Under the pieces are notes generated by a model that had not been told where the DNA came from, did no database searches, and worked only from the letters and a program-made list of their open reading frames with translations. 49,388 bases of DNA from Bacteroidales bacterium (lineage in GTDB: Bacteria; Bacteroidota; Bacteroidia; Bacteroidales; UBA932). The stretch covers positions 1 to 49,388 of the forward strand of contig JAFTCB010000021.1 in NCBI GenBank assembly GCA_017454905.1, in the 5' to 3' direction. The first letter of the stretch is position 1. Each line of letters starts with the position of its first letter. Shown here in pieces: positions 15,669 to 23,930 of this stretch. The position numbers and the translations under genes are program-made.

Positions 15669-16751
15669 TTACCAGTTCTTCCGGTCGAAGGTCCACTCGG
15701 GGTAGAAGGTCTTTTCGTAGTCCTCGTTCATGAAGAGGGCGGCGTCGGAGACCTCTCCCTTCAGTTGCCAGTTCATCCACATGCGGGCCACGACTGCGAA
15801 GGCACCGGCATTCTTTTCATAATAGGTGCCGTGGTGTCCGTCCAGGGTCGAGATCTTGACGACGGGAATGTTGTCCGCGATGCGGCCCCAATCCCCGTTG
15901 GCGTTGTTGAAAGCCACGTCGGCCGTACCGCCGTTGATGTACAACATCGGGGTATGGAGGTTCTTGAGGGACTTCTTGGAAGCGCCGCTCATTTCCATGT
16001 CGCCGATACCGGAGTTGAAGATCATGCAGGTCTTGATGCGCGGGTCGTGCGCTACGGCGAGCACCTGGGCGCCGCCGCAGGACTGTCCCATTGCGGCGAC
16101 CTTCTCGAGATCGATCAGGTGGTAGTATTCGCTCTGCTCATCCGCGCTCTGGTCGGTGATCCAGTCCAGGGCCTCCAGCAACTGGCGGGCATAGGTGCGG
16201 AAAGGAGCCGGGACAGCGGCCGCTTTGGTGCGGTTCCGGTTCTTCTTGGCTGCGGCTGCGGCGGCTTTCAGCGCTGCCTCGCGCTCAGCGGCCTGGGCGG
16301 CGAGTTCCGCTTCCGTATAAGGAGTCAGCCGTTCGCCGTTGCCCATGATGGCGTTGACCTTGGTCTCGGGATACCATCCCCGGACCACCCCCTTCCACTG
16401 GGCGTAAAAGGCATCGTCAGGCATCAGCTGATAGGGGCCGATGGCCAGGATGAAATAGCCGTGCGAAGCGACTTCACTCAGCAGCCGGCTCATCTCGAGG
16501 TTGTTGTTGGCGCAGGCGCCGTTGGCATAGAGGAGCACGGGGATCTTTCCGTTCTTCTCGACATAGGCCTTGAGGTTCTCCGGCCGGTAGATGGTGTGCG
16601 TCGGGAGGCTCTTGTCGCCCACGGCGACGGACTTCCAGGGGCCGGTGCCGCCCCCTTCGATGACCTGGGACTGTTCGGTCTGGGCAAAACAGAATACACC
16701 TGCAATCAGCAAAGAGACCGCAGTCAAAAGCAGTTTTTTCATATTCATCAT
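15669..16751 (-). CDS. secreted alpha/beta hydrolase (dienelactone hydrolase / polyester-hydrolase-like)
   Basis: Up to 360 residues, with three nearby ATGs (16751, 16748, 16742); MKKLLLTAVSLLIAGVFCFAQ from 16742 is a clean signal peptide. Numbering from 16751: nucleophile elbow MGQSCGGAQ gives Ser224, INGGTADVAF gives Asp278, and STLDGHHGTY gives His306 or His307, a full Ser-Asp-His triad. The order and the ANGACANNN oxyanion-loop region resemble the chlorophyllase/PETase-like group of hydrolases. An Ala/Lys/Arg-rich helical insert (residues ~145-180, AALKAAAAAAKKNRNRTK) interrupts the fold before the elbow. Expected to act outside the cytoplasm on an ester; substrate unknown. Convergent with trmO, 6-nt gap. 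Confidence 0.82.
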   Translation of the reverse strand: MMNMKKLLLTAVSLLIAGVFCFAQTEQSQVIEGGGTGPWKSVAVGDKSLPTHTIYRPENLKAYVEKNGKIPVLLYANGACANNNLEMSRLLSEVASHGYFILAIGPYQLMPDDAFYAQWKGVVRGWYPETKVNAIMGNGERLTPYTEAELAAQAAEREAALKAAAAAAKKNRNRTKAAAVPAPFRTYARQLLEALDWITDQSADEQSEYYHLIDLEKVAAMGQSCGGAQVLAVAHDPRIKTCMIFNSGIGDMEMSGASKKSLKNLHTPMLYINGGTADVAFNNANGDWGRIADNIPVVKISTLDGHHGTYYEKNAGAFAVVARMWMNWQLKGEVSDAALFMNEDYEKTFYPEWTFDRKNW

Positions 16752-16858
16752 GATTAAGAGTGATTCGCAGGTGCAAGTTACTCAATCCGCGGGATAATGC
16801 CAATGCGGTGCATTTTCAATTCCGGTCGGAATCTTTCACTTTTCCGTCCCCGGGCGGT

Positions 16859-17722
16859 TCAACCCAGGTCCTGCTCTCCGAAGAGATCCTTGAATCCGAG
16901 ATACAAGGCATCGATGAGGTCGCGGCTGTTCCAGGCTTCCGCTGTACAGCGTCCGGTCAGGCAGTCCCCGGCACGGCCATGGATCCAGACGCCCAGAGCC
17001 GCAGCCGAACGGGCATCATAGCCCCGCGCCAGCAAGCCGGCAGTCAGTCCGGTCAGCACGTCGCCGCTGCCGCCTTTCGCCAGGCCGGGACCGCCCGTCA
17101 TGTTGACGAGCATCTCCCCTTCCGGCGTATGGATTTCCGTATGGAATCCCTTGCTGACCAGCACGCATCCGGTCTCCCGGCACAGCCGGGAAATGCCGGA
17201 CCGCTTTTCTTCCTCCGTCTCGAAGGGGATCAAACGCCGCAATTCCCCGAGATGTGGCGTCAGCACAGAACCGGCAGGGACGCATTCGCGTAATTCCGGA
17301 TGTTCGGCAAGCATGTTGAGCGCGTCGGCGTCCAGTACCATCGGGATCTCCAGGTCGCGAGCGCGCATCAGCAGCAGGGACAGGGCACCGACCGTCTGCG
17401 GCGCCTTGCCCAGCCCGGGACCGACGGCGATGGCCGAAAAGCGGTTCAGCCACTCCGGCACCAGGCTGAAGCAGAAACCCGGGTCCGTGGAGAGCATGGC
17501 CGACGGGAAACTGTTTACCGCGGCTTGCAAAGCACGTTCCGTGGAATGGAGCGTGACCAGCCCGCATCCCGATTTCAAGGCCGCTCCCGTCGCCAGCACC
17601 GCAGCACCGGGCATCGCCTGGCAGCCGGCAACCACCAGCAGATGTCCGTAGCTGCCTTTGTGGCTGTCGTCAGCACGCTGCTTGAGCAGCGGACGCAGGA
17701 ATGCGGGGGTGACGGCGGTCAT
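16859..17722 (-). CDS. nnrD: ADP-dependent NAD(P)H-hydrate dehydratase, stand-alone
   Basis: 287 residues. Ribokinase-fold dehydratase of the Nnr/CARKD family: KGSYGHLLVVAG near the N-terminus, GPGLG (about 107), VLDADALNML (about 130), LTPHLGELRRL (about 155), and NMTGGPGLAKGGSGDVLTGLTAG near residue 220, the nucleotide-binding and catalytic signature. It repairs hydrated NAD(P)H. In most Bacteroidetes the dehydratase is fused behind the NAD(P)HX epimerase domain; here the epimerase half is absent and the start (17722) lies only 5 nt from the stop of the DUF5715 gene, so it is co-transcribed with it. The epimerase may be encoded elsewhere. Confidence 0.92.
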   Translation of the reverse strand: MTAVTPAFLRPLLKQRADDSHKGSYGHLLVVAGCQAMPGAAVLATGAALKSGCGLVTLHSTERALQAAVNSFPSAMLSTDPGFCFSLVPEWLNRFSAIAVGPGLGKAPQTVGALSLLLMRARDLEIPMVLDADALNMLAEHPELRECVPAGSVLTPHLGELRRLIPFETEEEKRSGISRLCRETGCVLVSKGFHTEIHTPEGEMLVNMTGGPGLAKGGSGDVLTGLTAGLLARGYDARSAAALGVWIHGRAGDCLTGRCTAEAWNSRDLIDALYLGFKDLFGEQDLG

Positions 17723-17727
17723 GGTGG

Positions 17728-18537
17728 TTATTTCTCGCAGGCGGTGATATGGAAACAGTGCTCTTTCTTCTCGTATTTCACGAGGATGCGGCCTGCATTG
17801 CGCTCGTCGCGCAGGACTTCCGCCAGGACCTTGGTCAGCTCGTAGGGCTGCATGAATTCGTCGGTCTCCGTCTCGCGGAAATAGCGGCTGTGGCTGATGT
17901 CGAAGGTCGTGCCGTAGCAATGCGAAGAGTTGTCGGAGGCATTGGGATTGCCACTGCGGCGCAGCCGGGCGACATCCTCTTCGGTCCGCAGGATGGATGT
18001 GCAGACCAGCTGGTAGACCGGGAACTGCTTGCGCGTCAGCGAATCATGGAAGGCCTTGGCGATGTGGTTCAGCTCACGCGCGGCGGCGGGAGTCAGGTAT
18101 GGCACGGAGTACCGCAGTTCGTCCACTTTCAGGTAGTCGCTATCTTCGACCTTGCTGAGCCGGCCGGGATCGATATCATCCCGCTTCTCCGGGATCTTCT
18201 TCAGGCCGACGGCCTTCGCCTTCTCCAGGTGAGTCTCATTGATGTCGTCGAACACCTTGCCATAGGACATCACCTTGGTGTAGTAGATGATCTCCCGGGC
18301 CGCGGACACACCGGTTCCGTCCACATCATCCGCCGGATCTTCCGCAACCTCCTCATCCGGCACGGAATCTTCCGGCCCCGGTTGCATCTGCTCCTGGACC
18401 TGCTCCACCACCTCGGTCCGGGTCGGTTTCGCCTTCTTTTCCTTTCTGCTGCAGCCCCCGCCTGCCAGGAATCCAAGCAGGAATCCCAGCAGAAAGGGGG
18501 TCAGCAGGATAATCAGCGCTTTTTGTTTCTTGTTCAT
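17728..18537 (-). CDS. DUF5715 / M15-like peptidase domain protein, membrane-anchored
   Basis: 269 residues. An N-terminal membrane segment (ALIILLTPFLLGFLLGFLAGG) is followed by a Cys (C29) and a long charged linker, so it is either signal-anchored or a lipoprotein. The C-terminal ~170 residues fit DUF5715, related to M15 D-Ala-D-Ala carboxypeptidases: TSILRTEEDVARLRRSGNPNASDNSSHCYGTTFDI (S-x-H-x6-D pattern cut short here) and the final HCFHITACEK provide His, Asp and His for zinc. Likely trims peptidoglycan peptides in the periplasm. It follows gcvPB across a hairpin and precedes nnrD by 5 nt. Confidence 0.82.
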   Translation of the reverse strand: MNKKQKALIILLTPFLLGFLLGFLAGGGCSRKEKKAKPTRTEVVEQVQEQMQPGPEDSVPDEEVAEDPADDVDGTGVSAAREIIYYTKVMSYGKVFDDINETHLEKAKAVGLKKIPEKRDDIDPGRLSKVEDSDYLKVDELRYSVPYLTPAAARELNHIAKAFHDSLTRKQFPVYQLVCTSILRTEEDVARLRRSGNPNASDNSSHCYGTTFDISHSRYFRETETDEFMQPYELTKVLAEVLRDERNAGRILVKYEKKEHCFHITACEK

Positions 18538-18546
18538 TCCATTTCA

Positions 18547-18585
18547 GCCGGATAGCACCCCGCCCGGGGGCAGGGTGCTTCCGGC
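18547..18585 (-). other. strong intercistronic hairpin between gcvPB and the DUF5715 gene
   Basis: Stem of GCCGGA + AGCACCC against GGGTGCT + TCCGGC (13 bp with a one-base bulge) and a C/G-rich 12-nt loop. No T-run follows on the reverse strand, so it is not a standard terminator. It could slow read-through or protect the 3' end of the gcv message from exonucleases. Confidence 0.7.
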
Positions 18586-18592
18586 ATACTGA

Positions 18593-19960
18593 TCAGAATT
18601 TCAAAACAGGTTGCCGGGCGGCGGTCGTCTCGTCGGGACGGCCGATCGGCGTATTGTGCGGTGCTGCGTGCAGCATCTCCGGATCCGCCTTGGCCTCTTC
18701 GGCGATCTTGCGCATCACGGCGATGAACGCATCCAGCGTCTCCAGCGACTCCGTCTCCGTCGGCTCGATCATGATGGCCTGGTGGAACAGGAGCGGGAAA
18801 TAGATCGTCGGAGCATGGAAACCGTAGTCGAGCAGGCGTTTCGCGACATCGAGCGTGCTCACGCCGTTCGGCTCCAGCAGACCGTCGAAGACGAACTCAT
18901 GCTTGCACACCGTCGGGATGGGCAGTTTGTAGCAATCCTTGAGTGATTCCTTGATATAATTGGCGCCCAGGGTAGCCAGCTTGCCCGCCAGCTTGATGTG
19001 CTCGCGGCCGAGCATCAGGATGTAGGCATAGGCCCGCAGGATGATGCCGAAATTGCCGTGGAAACCGCTTACATGCGGAATGTGCAGGAACGGGACCACC
19101 TTGTCGGCCACGCCGACGGGACCGCTTCCGGGACCGCCTCCGCCGTGGGGCGTGGAGAAGGTCTTGTGGAGATTGAGGTGCATGATGTCGAAGCCCATGT
19201 CGCCCGGACGGACGACGCCGAGGAGCGGGTTCATGTTGGCTCCGTCATAGTACAGCAGGCCGCCGCAGCCGTGCACGAGTTCAGCGATTTCCTTGATGTC
19301 GCGCTCGAAGAGGCCCAGCGTGTTGGGGTTCGTCATCATGATGCCGGCGATGTCCGGGCCGAGGAGCGGCTTGAGCGCTTCGACGTCCACGAGGCCGTCC
19401 TCCTTGGACTTGACGACGACGATGTCCAGGCCGCAGACCGCCGCCGAAGCGGGGTTGGTGCCGTGGGCGCTGTCGGGGACGATGACCTTGGTGCGGGCGA
19501 GGTCGCCGCGGCTCATGTGATATTCGCGCATGAGCATCAGGCCGGTGAGTTCACCATGGGCGCCCGCGCAGGGCAGGAAGGTGAAATGCTTCATCCCCGT
19601 AATGGCGACGAGGGCTTTGTCCATGCCGGCATAGACTTCCAGGGCGCCCCGGACCGTATGTTCCGGCTGGAGCGGATGGAGGCCCGTGAAGGCGGGCATG
19701 TTCGCGATCTCTTCGTTGATCTTGGGGTTGTATTTCATCGTGCAGGAGCCGAGCGGGTAAAAGCCCGTGTCCACGCCGAAGTTCATCTGGCTCAGGTTGG
19801 TGTAGTGGCGAACCACATCCACCTCGCTGACTTCCGGAAGTTCCAGTGGCGCCTCTCTCCAGAGAATGCCGCCGGGCAGCTGCCGGCCGGCAGAGGGAAG
19901 AGAGTAACCGGTACGGCCGGGTTTGGAGAGTTCGAAAATGAGTTTGTCGTAGTATTTCAT
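18593..19960 (-). CDS. gcvPB: glycine dehydrogenase (decarboxylating) subunit 2
   Basis: 455 residues, the C-terminal half of the two-subunit glycine cleavage P-protein. The pyridoxal-phosphate lysine is K266 in [35 protein letters not shown] (about 163-177) and [13 protein letters not shown] are further family marks. With GcvPA it decarboxylates glycine and passes the aminomethyl group to the lipoyl arm of GcvH, in the cytoplasm. Last gene of the gcv operon, 12 nt after gcvPA. Confidence 0.96.
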   Translation of the reverse strand: MKYYDKLIFELSKPGRTGYSLPSAGRQLPGGILWREAPLELPEVSEVDVVRHYTNLSQMNFGVDTGFYPLGSCTMKYNPKINEEIANMPAFTGLHPLQPEHTVRGALEVYAGMDKALVAITGMKHFTFLPCAGAHGELTGLMLMREYHMSRGDLARTKVIVPDSAHGTNPASAAVCGLDIVVVKSKEDGLVDVEALKPLLGPDIAGIMMTNPNTLGLFERDIKEIAELVHGCGGLLYYDGANMNPLLGVVRPGDMGFDIMHLNLHKTFSTPHGGGGPGSGPVGVADKVVPFLHIPHVSGFHGNFGIILRAYAYILMLGREHIKLAGKLATLGANYIKESLKDCYKLPIPTVCKHEFVFDGLLEPNGVSTLDVAKRLLDYGFHAPTIYFPLLFHQAIMIEPTETESLETLDAFIAVMRKIAEEAKADPEMLHAAPHNTPIGRPDETTAARQPVLKF

Positions 19961-19972
19961 ATCGCGGCCCTC

Positions 19973-21280
19973 CTAGTTGACAGATTTGACGATTTCGACA
20001 ATCCGGTCCAGTTCCTCGCGGCCATGCTTCTCCGTGACGCAGAAGGTGACATACCCCTCCTCCGTCTGGAGCGCGGCAAAGAAACCGGCATCCAGCAGTG
20101 CCTGCTGGAGCTTCTCCACGTTGCAGAGCGGCTTGAGGCAGAACTCCTTGAGGAATTCGCCGTCGAAGACCTGCTCGAATTTGCCCGTGGCGAGCAGGGC
20201 GTCATGCAGGTAGTGGGCGCCCTCGTAGCAGAGGGCGTTGAGCTGGCGCATCCCCTCCGGCCCCATCAGGGACAGGTACACCGTGCACCAGAGCGCCATC
20301 AGCGACTCGTTGGAGCAGATGTTGGAGGTCGCCTTCTCGCGGCGGATGTGCTGCTCGCGCGCCTGCAGCGTCAGGACGTAGCAGCGCTTGCCGGAAGCAT
20401 CGACGGTCTGGCCGACGATACGTCCCGGAAGCTTGCGCATCAGCGCGGAGGTGCAGGCCATGAAGCCGACATACGGACCGCCGTAGCAGAGCGGAATGCC
20501 GAGCGACTGGCCGTCGCCCACGGCGATGTCTGCGCCCCATTCGGCCGGCGACTTGACGACCGCCAGGGCGGAAGGATCGCAATACTCTACCAGCAGCGCC
20601 CCCATCCCGTGGACCAGGTCCGCGAGTCCGAGATGACTCTCGATGACACCGAAACGGTTGATGGAAGGGACGATGACACCGGCCAGGTCAAGCACGCCTT
20701 CAGCCACCTCTTCGGCGACCTTGTCGGTGACGACGATGTTGATCCCGGCATACTTGGCATAGGTGCGGATGGTGTCGATCACATGCGGCAGCAGGCGGGC
20801 GGACACGATTACGGAATTGCGCTTCTTGGTGCTGGCCACGCACATGCGCACGGCTTCGGCGGCGGCGGTCGGGCCGTCGTACATCGAAGCGTTGGCGCAG
20901 TCGAGGCCGGTCAGGCGGCAGATCATCGACTGCCACTCGAAAATATAGCGCAGCGTACCCTGCGAGATCTCGCACTGGTATGGCGTGTAGGCGGTCAGGA
21001 ATTCGCTGCGGGACGTGATATAAGGGATCACCGCAGGCACATAATGGTCATAGGCTCCCTGCCCGACGAACACCTTGAGCCGGGTGTTCTTGGCGGCAAG
21101 CCCCTCGAAAAAGTCACGAACCTGCTGTTCGCTCATCGCGGACGGCAGGTCGTACTCCCCTTTGTAAATGAAATCCGCAGGGACATCGGCGTACAGGTCC
21201 TCCAGGGATCCGGCGCCGATCCTTTCGAGCATCACGCGGATATCTTCCCCGGTCTGGGGAAAATAGCTGAATGCTCCCAT
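19973..21280 (-). CDS. gcvPA: glycine dehydrogenase (decarboxylating) subunit 1
   Basis: 435 residues, N-terminal half of the split P-protein. FLTAYTPYQCEISQGTLRYIFEWQSMICRLTGLD (cut short; about residues 92-125) and NASMYDGPTAAAEA are typical of GcvPA. It pairs with GcvPB to make the active decarboxylase. It lies 4 nt after gcvH and 12 nt before gcvPB, so the subunits are made in fixed proportion. Confidence 0.96.
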   Translation of the reverse strand: MGAFSYFPQTGEDIRVMLERIGAGSLEDLYADVPADFIYKGEYDLPSAMSEQQVRDFFEGLAAKNTRLKVFVGQGAYDHYVPAVIPYITSRSEFLTAYTPYQCEISQGTLRYIFEWQSMICRLTGLDCANASMYDGPTAAAEAVRMCVASTKKRNSVIVSARLLPHVIDTIRTYAKYAGINIVVTDKVAEEVAEGVLDLAGVIVPSINRFGVIESHLGLADLVHGMGALLVEYCDPSALAVVKSPAEWGADIAVGDGQSLGIPLCYGGPYVGFMACTSALMRKLPGRIVGQTVDASGKRCYVLTLQAREQHIRREKATSNICSNESLMALWCTVYLSLMGPEGMRQLNALCYEGAHYLHDALLATGKFEQVFDGEFLKEFCLKPLCNVEKLQQALLDAGFFAALQTEEGYVTFCVTEKHGREELDRIVEIVKSVN

Positions 21281-21284
21281 ATCT

Positions 21285-21662
21285 TTACTTGGCGATGTTT
21301 TCGTAAGCGGCGGCGTTCAACAGGGCGTCGAGTTCGGACTTGTCGGACATCTCGACCTTGATGATCCAGGCCTCGTAGGCATCCTCGTTGATCAGTTCGG
21401 GCTTGTCTTCGAGTTCATCGTTGCGGGCGATGACCTTGCCGGAGACCGGAGCGACCAGTTCGCTGGAAGTCTTGACACTCTCGAGAGCACCGAAATCGTC
21501 ACCGGCCGTGACCTCGTCATCGATATCGGGCATATCGACATAGGTGATGTCGCCCATCTCTTCCTGGGCGAAATCGGAAACGCCGACGATGGCTACATTG
21601 CCATCGACCTTGACCCATTCGTGCGACTCGCTGTACAGGAGTCCTTCTGCAATTTTACTCAT
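21285..21662 (-). CDS. gcvH: glycine cleavage system H protein
   Basis: 125 residues from the ATG at 21662. Lipoyl domain with the swinging-arm lysine at K64 in ALESVKTSSELVAPVSG; LLYSESHEWVKVDGN at the start and an ending ENIAK are typical. It carries the aminomethyl intermediate between the P, T and L proteins. A longer in-frame reading upstream runs into gcvT and is not the start. Expressed with gcvT, 23 nt upstream. Confidence 0.95.
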   Translation of the reverse strand: MSKIAEGLLYSESHEWVKVDGNVAIVGVSDFAQEEMGDITYVDMPDIDDEVTAGDDFGALESVKTSSELVAPVSGKVIARNDELEDKPELINEDAYEAWIIKVEMSDKSELDALLNAAAYENIAK

Positions 21663-21685
21663 AATCAGTTGGTTATTGTTTAATG

Positions 21686-22789
21686 TTACTTTTTGTATTT
21701 CGTCTGATAGAAACGTTTCTTGACCACGCTGCCCGGGAACGTGCGCTTGCGGATGCGGATCCACAGCGGCGTGCCCAGGGCGGTGTATTCGCTGTCCACG
21801 AGGGCGAAGCAAAGACTCTTGTCGAGCGAAATGGAGTGATAGCCGGTGGTCACGACGCCAACCTGCAGTCCGTCCTCAAGCTCGACCGGATAGCCGGCGC
21901 GGGGCACGGCATTGTCGGCGAGTTCGATCCCCACCAGCTTGCGGGCGACGCCCTCCGCCTTCTGGGCGGCGAGTGCATCCTTGCCGATGAATTCCGGCTT
22001 GTCCAGCTTGCAGAACATGCCCAGCCCGGCCATCACCGGGGAGATGTCCGCCGTCAGTTCATCCCCGTAGAGCGGCAGGCCGGCCTCGAAACGGAGCGTG
22101 TCGCGGCACCCCAGTCCGCAGGGCTTTACGCCGGCAGCCAGCAGGATGTTCCAGTAGTTGCGGATATGTGCCGGATCCGCATAGATTTCGAAGCCATCCT
22201 CCCCGGTATAGCCGGTACGGCTGACGATGATGCGTTTGCCGTCCCGTTCGCAGTCACAGAAGGTGTAGAAGGCCAGCGGTGCCGCTTCCTGGAAACCCAG
22301 CGTAGCGCAGACAGCCTTCTCGGCTTCCGGTCCCTGTACGGCGATCTGTCCCCAGTCCGCGGAGCGGTTGTCCACCTTGACATCGAAGCCATCGGCCTGC
22401 TCCAGCATCCATGCGTAGTCCGTATCCGTGTTGGCTGCGTTGACGACCAGCAGATAGTGCTGCGGCTCCTTCTCCTTGTAAACCAGCAGGTCATCGACCG
22501 TGCCGCCGTCGGAATAGAGCATCATCCCGTAGAGGATCCCGCCCGGCTCAAGAGTGCGGACATCATTGGTGAAGATATGGTTGACAAAGCGTTCTGCGTC
22601 GGGGCCGCTGATAAAGATCTCTCCCATGTGGGAGACATCAAAGACACCGGCGGCGTGGCGCACTGCGTTGTGTTCGTCGATGATACCGCTGTACTGGATG
22701 GGCATGTCATAGCCGGCGAACGGGCTCATCTTGGCACCGAGCTCGACGTGGAGATCGTGCAGACAAGTCTGCTTCAAAAGATTTTCCAT
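21686..22789 (-). CDS. gcvT: aminomethyltransferase (glycine cleavage T protein)
   Basis: 367 residues, normal length. Typical sequences: FAGYDMPIQYSGIIDEHNAVR near residue 25, GVFDVSHMGEIFISG near 48, the folate-binding ILYGMMLYSDGGTVDDLLVY (the D in DDLLV is catalytic in the family) and SRTGYTGEDGFEIY near 195. It moves the methylene group to tetrahydrofolate, releasing ammonia. Second gene of the operon, 6 nt after the unknown gene at 22796-23260. Confidence 0.96.
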   Translation of the reverse strand: MENLLKQTCLHDLHVELGAKMSPFAGYDMPIQYSGIIDEHNAVRHAAGVFDVSHMGEIFISGPDAERFVNHIFTNDVRTLEPGGILYGMMLYSDGGTVDDLLVYKEKEPQHYLLVVNAANTDTDYAWMLEQADGFDVKVDNRSADWGQIAVQGPEAEKAVCATLGFQEAAPLAFYTFCDCERDGKRIIVSRTGYTGEDGFEIYADPAHIRNYWNILLAAGVKPCGLGCRDTLRFEAGLPLYGDELTADISPVMAGLGMFCKLDKPEFIGKDALAAQKAEGVARKLVGIELADNAVPRAGYPVELEDGLQVGVVTTGYHSISLDKSLCFALVDSEYTALGTPLWIRIRKRTFPGSVVKKRFYQTKYKK

Positions 22790-22795
22790 GATTGG

Positions 22796-23260
22796 TTATT
22801 TGAGAATTTCGAGATCTTTCTTGAGGATCATCTTGGGATCCATCATTGAAACTTTCTGGAAAAGACGCACTTGATTGCCCAGCGACAGATAGACCTTGTC
22901 TTCATGCCTGCCCTTCCGCCACCATTTGTAAAAGCCGACCGGATCGTTCTCGAAGGGGATTTTTGCAAGGATGCCCGAGCTGTAGCCGGGATAATCGATG
23001 ACAAGGCGGAGCCCCATGAATTTCTTGTAATAATCGGGATCTGCACGGCGGAGCTTGCTGACCAGCGGGTTAAGCACCTCGATCGTGTCCACCTGAAGCA
23101 TCTTGTCGCGGACAATCATACGGTGGATGCGTACCGGGTCAAAATTGAGCCAGGCACCCATCCGAAGCGTCTTGGGACCTTCATCGGTCTCAAGCGTCAA
23201 CTCATCCATGGAGAAATAGATCTTCTCGGGATCGAGCGGGAATTGTCCTTCCAAGGGCAT
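22796..23260 (-). CDS. unknown protein leading the gcv operon
   Basis: 154 residues, no signal peptide or membrane segment and no motif I recognise. Mixed composition with aromatic and basic patches (DPDYYKKFMGLRLVIDYPGYSSG, then FYKWWRKGRHEDKVYL), suggesting a small alpha/beta cytosolic protein. It is the first gene after the gcv promoter and ends 6 nt before gcvT, so it is made with the glycine cleavage enzymes; a role in that pathway is only a guess from position. The ATG at 23260 is 28 nt from an exact -7 box. Confidence 0.8.
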   Translation of the reverse strand: MPLEGQFPLDPEKIYFSMDELTLETDEGPKTLRMGAWLNFDPVRIHRMIVRDKMLQVDTIEVLNPLVSKLRRADPDYYKKFMGLRLVIDYPGYSSGILAKIPFENDPVGFYKWWRKGRHEDKVYLSLGNQVRLFQKVSMMDPKMILKKDLEILK

Positions 23261-23288
23261 TTAAACAATAAGTGCGTTATAGATTTTA

Positions 23289-23296
23289 CAAATATA
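23289..23296 (-). promoter_or_regulatory. -7 box TATATTTG for the glycine cleavage operon
   Basis: Exact TAnnTTTG on the reverse strand, 28 nt before the first ATG. The leader is too short to hold a glycine riboswitch. Confidence 0.75.
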
Positions 23297-23324
23297 GGTT
23301 ATTTTTCGAAAAATTCCTACATTT

Positions 23325-23930
23325 ATGGAACAAATGATACGAATAAAAGTTGATTTTACGACGCTGGAAGGCACAAATTGCTACTGTTCGGCCGAAAGTG
23401 CCGGGATGATCCGGCACGAAATAGCCCGTCTCCCCCTCGAAGCATTCCACGAGATCGGGACGGGAGACTACCATTATGTGACTCTTTTCTGGCTGGAGCG
23501 GATCCGGGAGCCGTTCCGCCTCCTTCTTTTCGACCATCATCCCGATGACCAGCCGGGCGCTTTCGGAGAGGATCTGCTCAGTTGCGGCGGATGGGTCGCG
23601 CAGGCCCGCCGGCTGCCGATGCAGCAGGCCGACCTCTGGATCCGCGATGCAGCGGACTTCCCTGCCCTTGCGACCCTTCCCGAACTGCCCGTCTATCTCT
23701 CGGTAGACCTCGACGTCCTCTCGGAGGAATATGCCCGGACAGACTGGGACCAGGGCCGGATGACCCTGGATGAGCTGACCGCCGCCCTGACACGGCTCCG
23801 CGACACCCGCCGCATCCTGGGCGTTGACCTGTGCGGCGGGAACACGATAGAAAAAGGAGCCTCCCCGGAGGATCTTGCCTTGAATGCAAGCACCGGGGAG
23901 GCCCTGTACGATATTTTCCGGAATCTGTGA
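23325..23930 (+). CDS. short arginase/agmatinase-family protein
   Basis: 201 residues, against about 300 for normal ureohydrolases. Metal-site motifs survive: GTGDYHY (H50), LLFDHHPDD (D70, H71/H72, D74; family form DAHxD) and YLSVDLDVLS (D128, D130; family form SxDxDxxDP). ILGVDLCGGNTIE near the end matches the ExxPxxD-type tail only loosely. Expected to hydrolyse a guanidino or related amide compound with Mn2+, or to be a diverged member. The ATG at 23325 overlaps a near-match -7 box (TACATTTA, 23318-23325), so the real start may be the ATG at 23334. Its 3' coding region contains the terminator of the convergent TonB-like gene. Confidence 0.75.
   Translation: MEQMIRIKVDFTTLEGTNCYCSAESAGMIRHEIARLPLEAFHEIGTGDYHYVTLFWLERIREPFRLLLFDHHPDDQPGAFGEDLLSCGGWVAQARRLPMQQADLWIRDAADFPALATLPELPVYLSVDLDVLSEEYARTDWDQGRMTLDELTAALTRLRDTRRILGVDLCGGNTIEKGASPEDLALNASTGEALYDIFRNL
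23851..23902 (-). terminator. Rho-independent terminator of the TonB-like gene, inside the arginase-family coding sequence
   Basis: Read on the reverse strand: outer stem GCCTCCCCGG / CCGGGGAGGC (10 bp), inner stem CTTGC / GCAAG (5 bp), then TCC and TTTTT. It starts about 30 nt past the TonB-like stop at 23931 and lies wholly within the last 80 bases of the opposite gene. Confidence 0.78.

Noticed and set aside
16819-16832. Palindrome ATTCC-GGTC-GGAAT as terminator of nnrD or operator
   Set aside because: Short 5-bp arms, no T-run, and no promoter box next to it.
18998-21361. 787-residue plus-strand frame across gcvPB/gcvPA
   Set aside because: Antisense of two firmly assigned genes.
23261-23324. 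Glycine riboswitch before the gcv operon
   Set aside because: The leader is under 30 nt, too short for the aptamer, and no conserved elements are seen.
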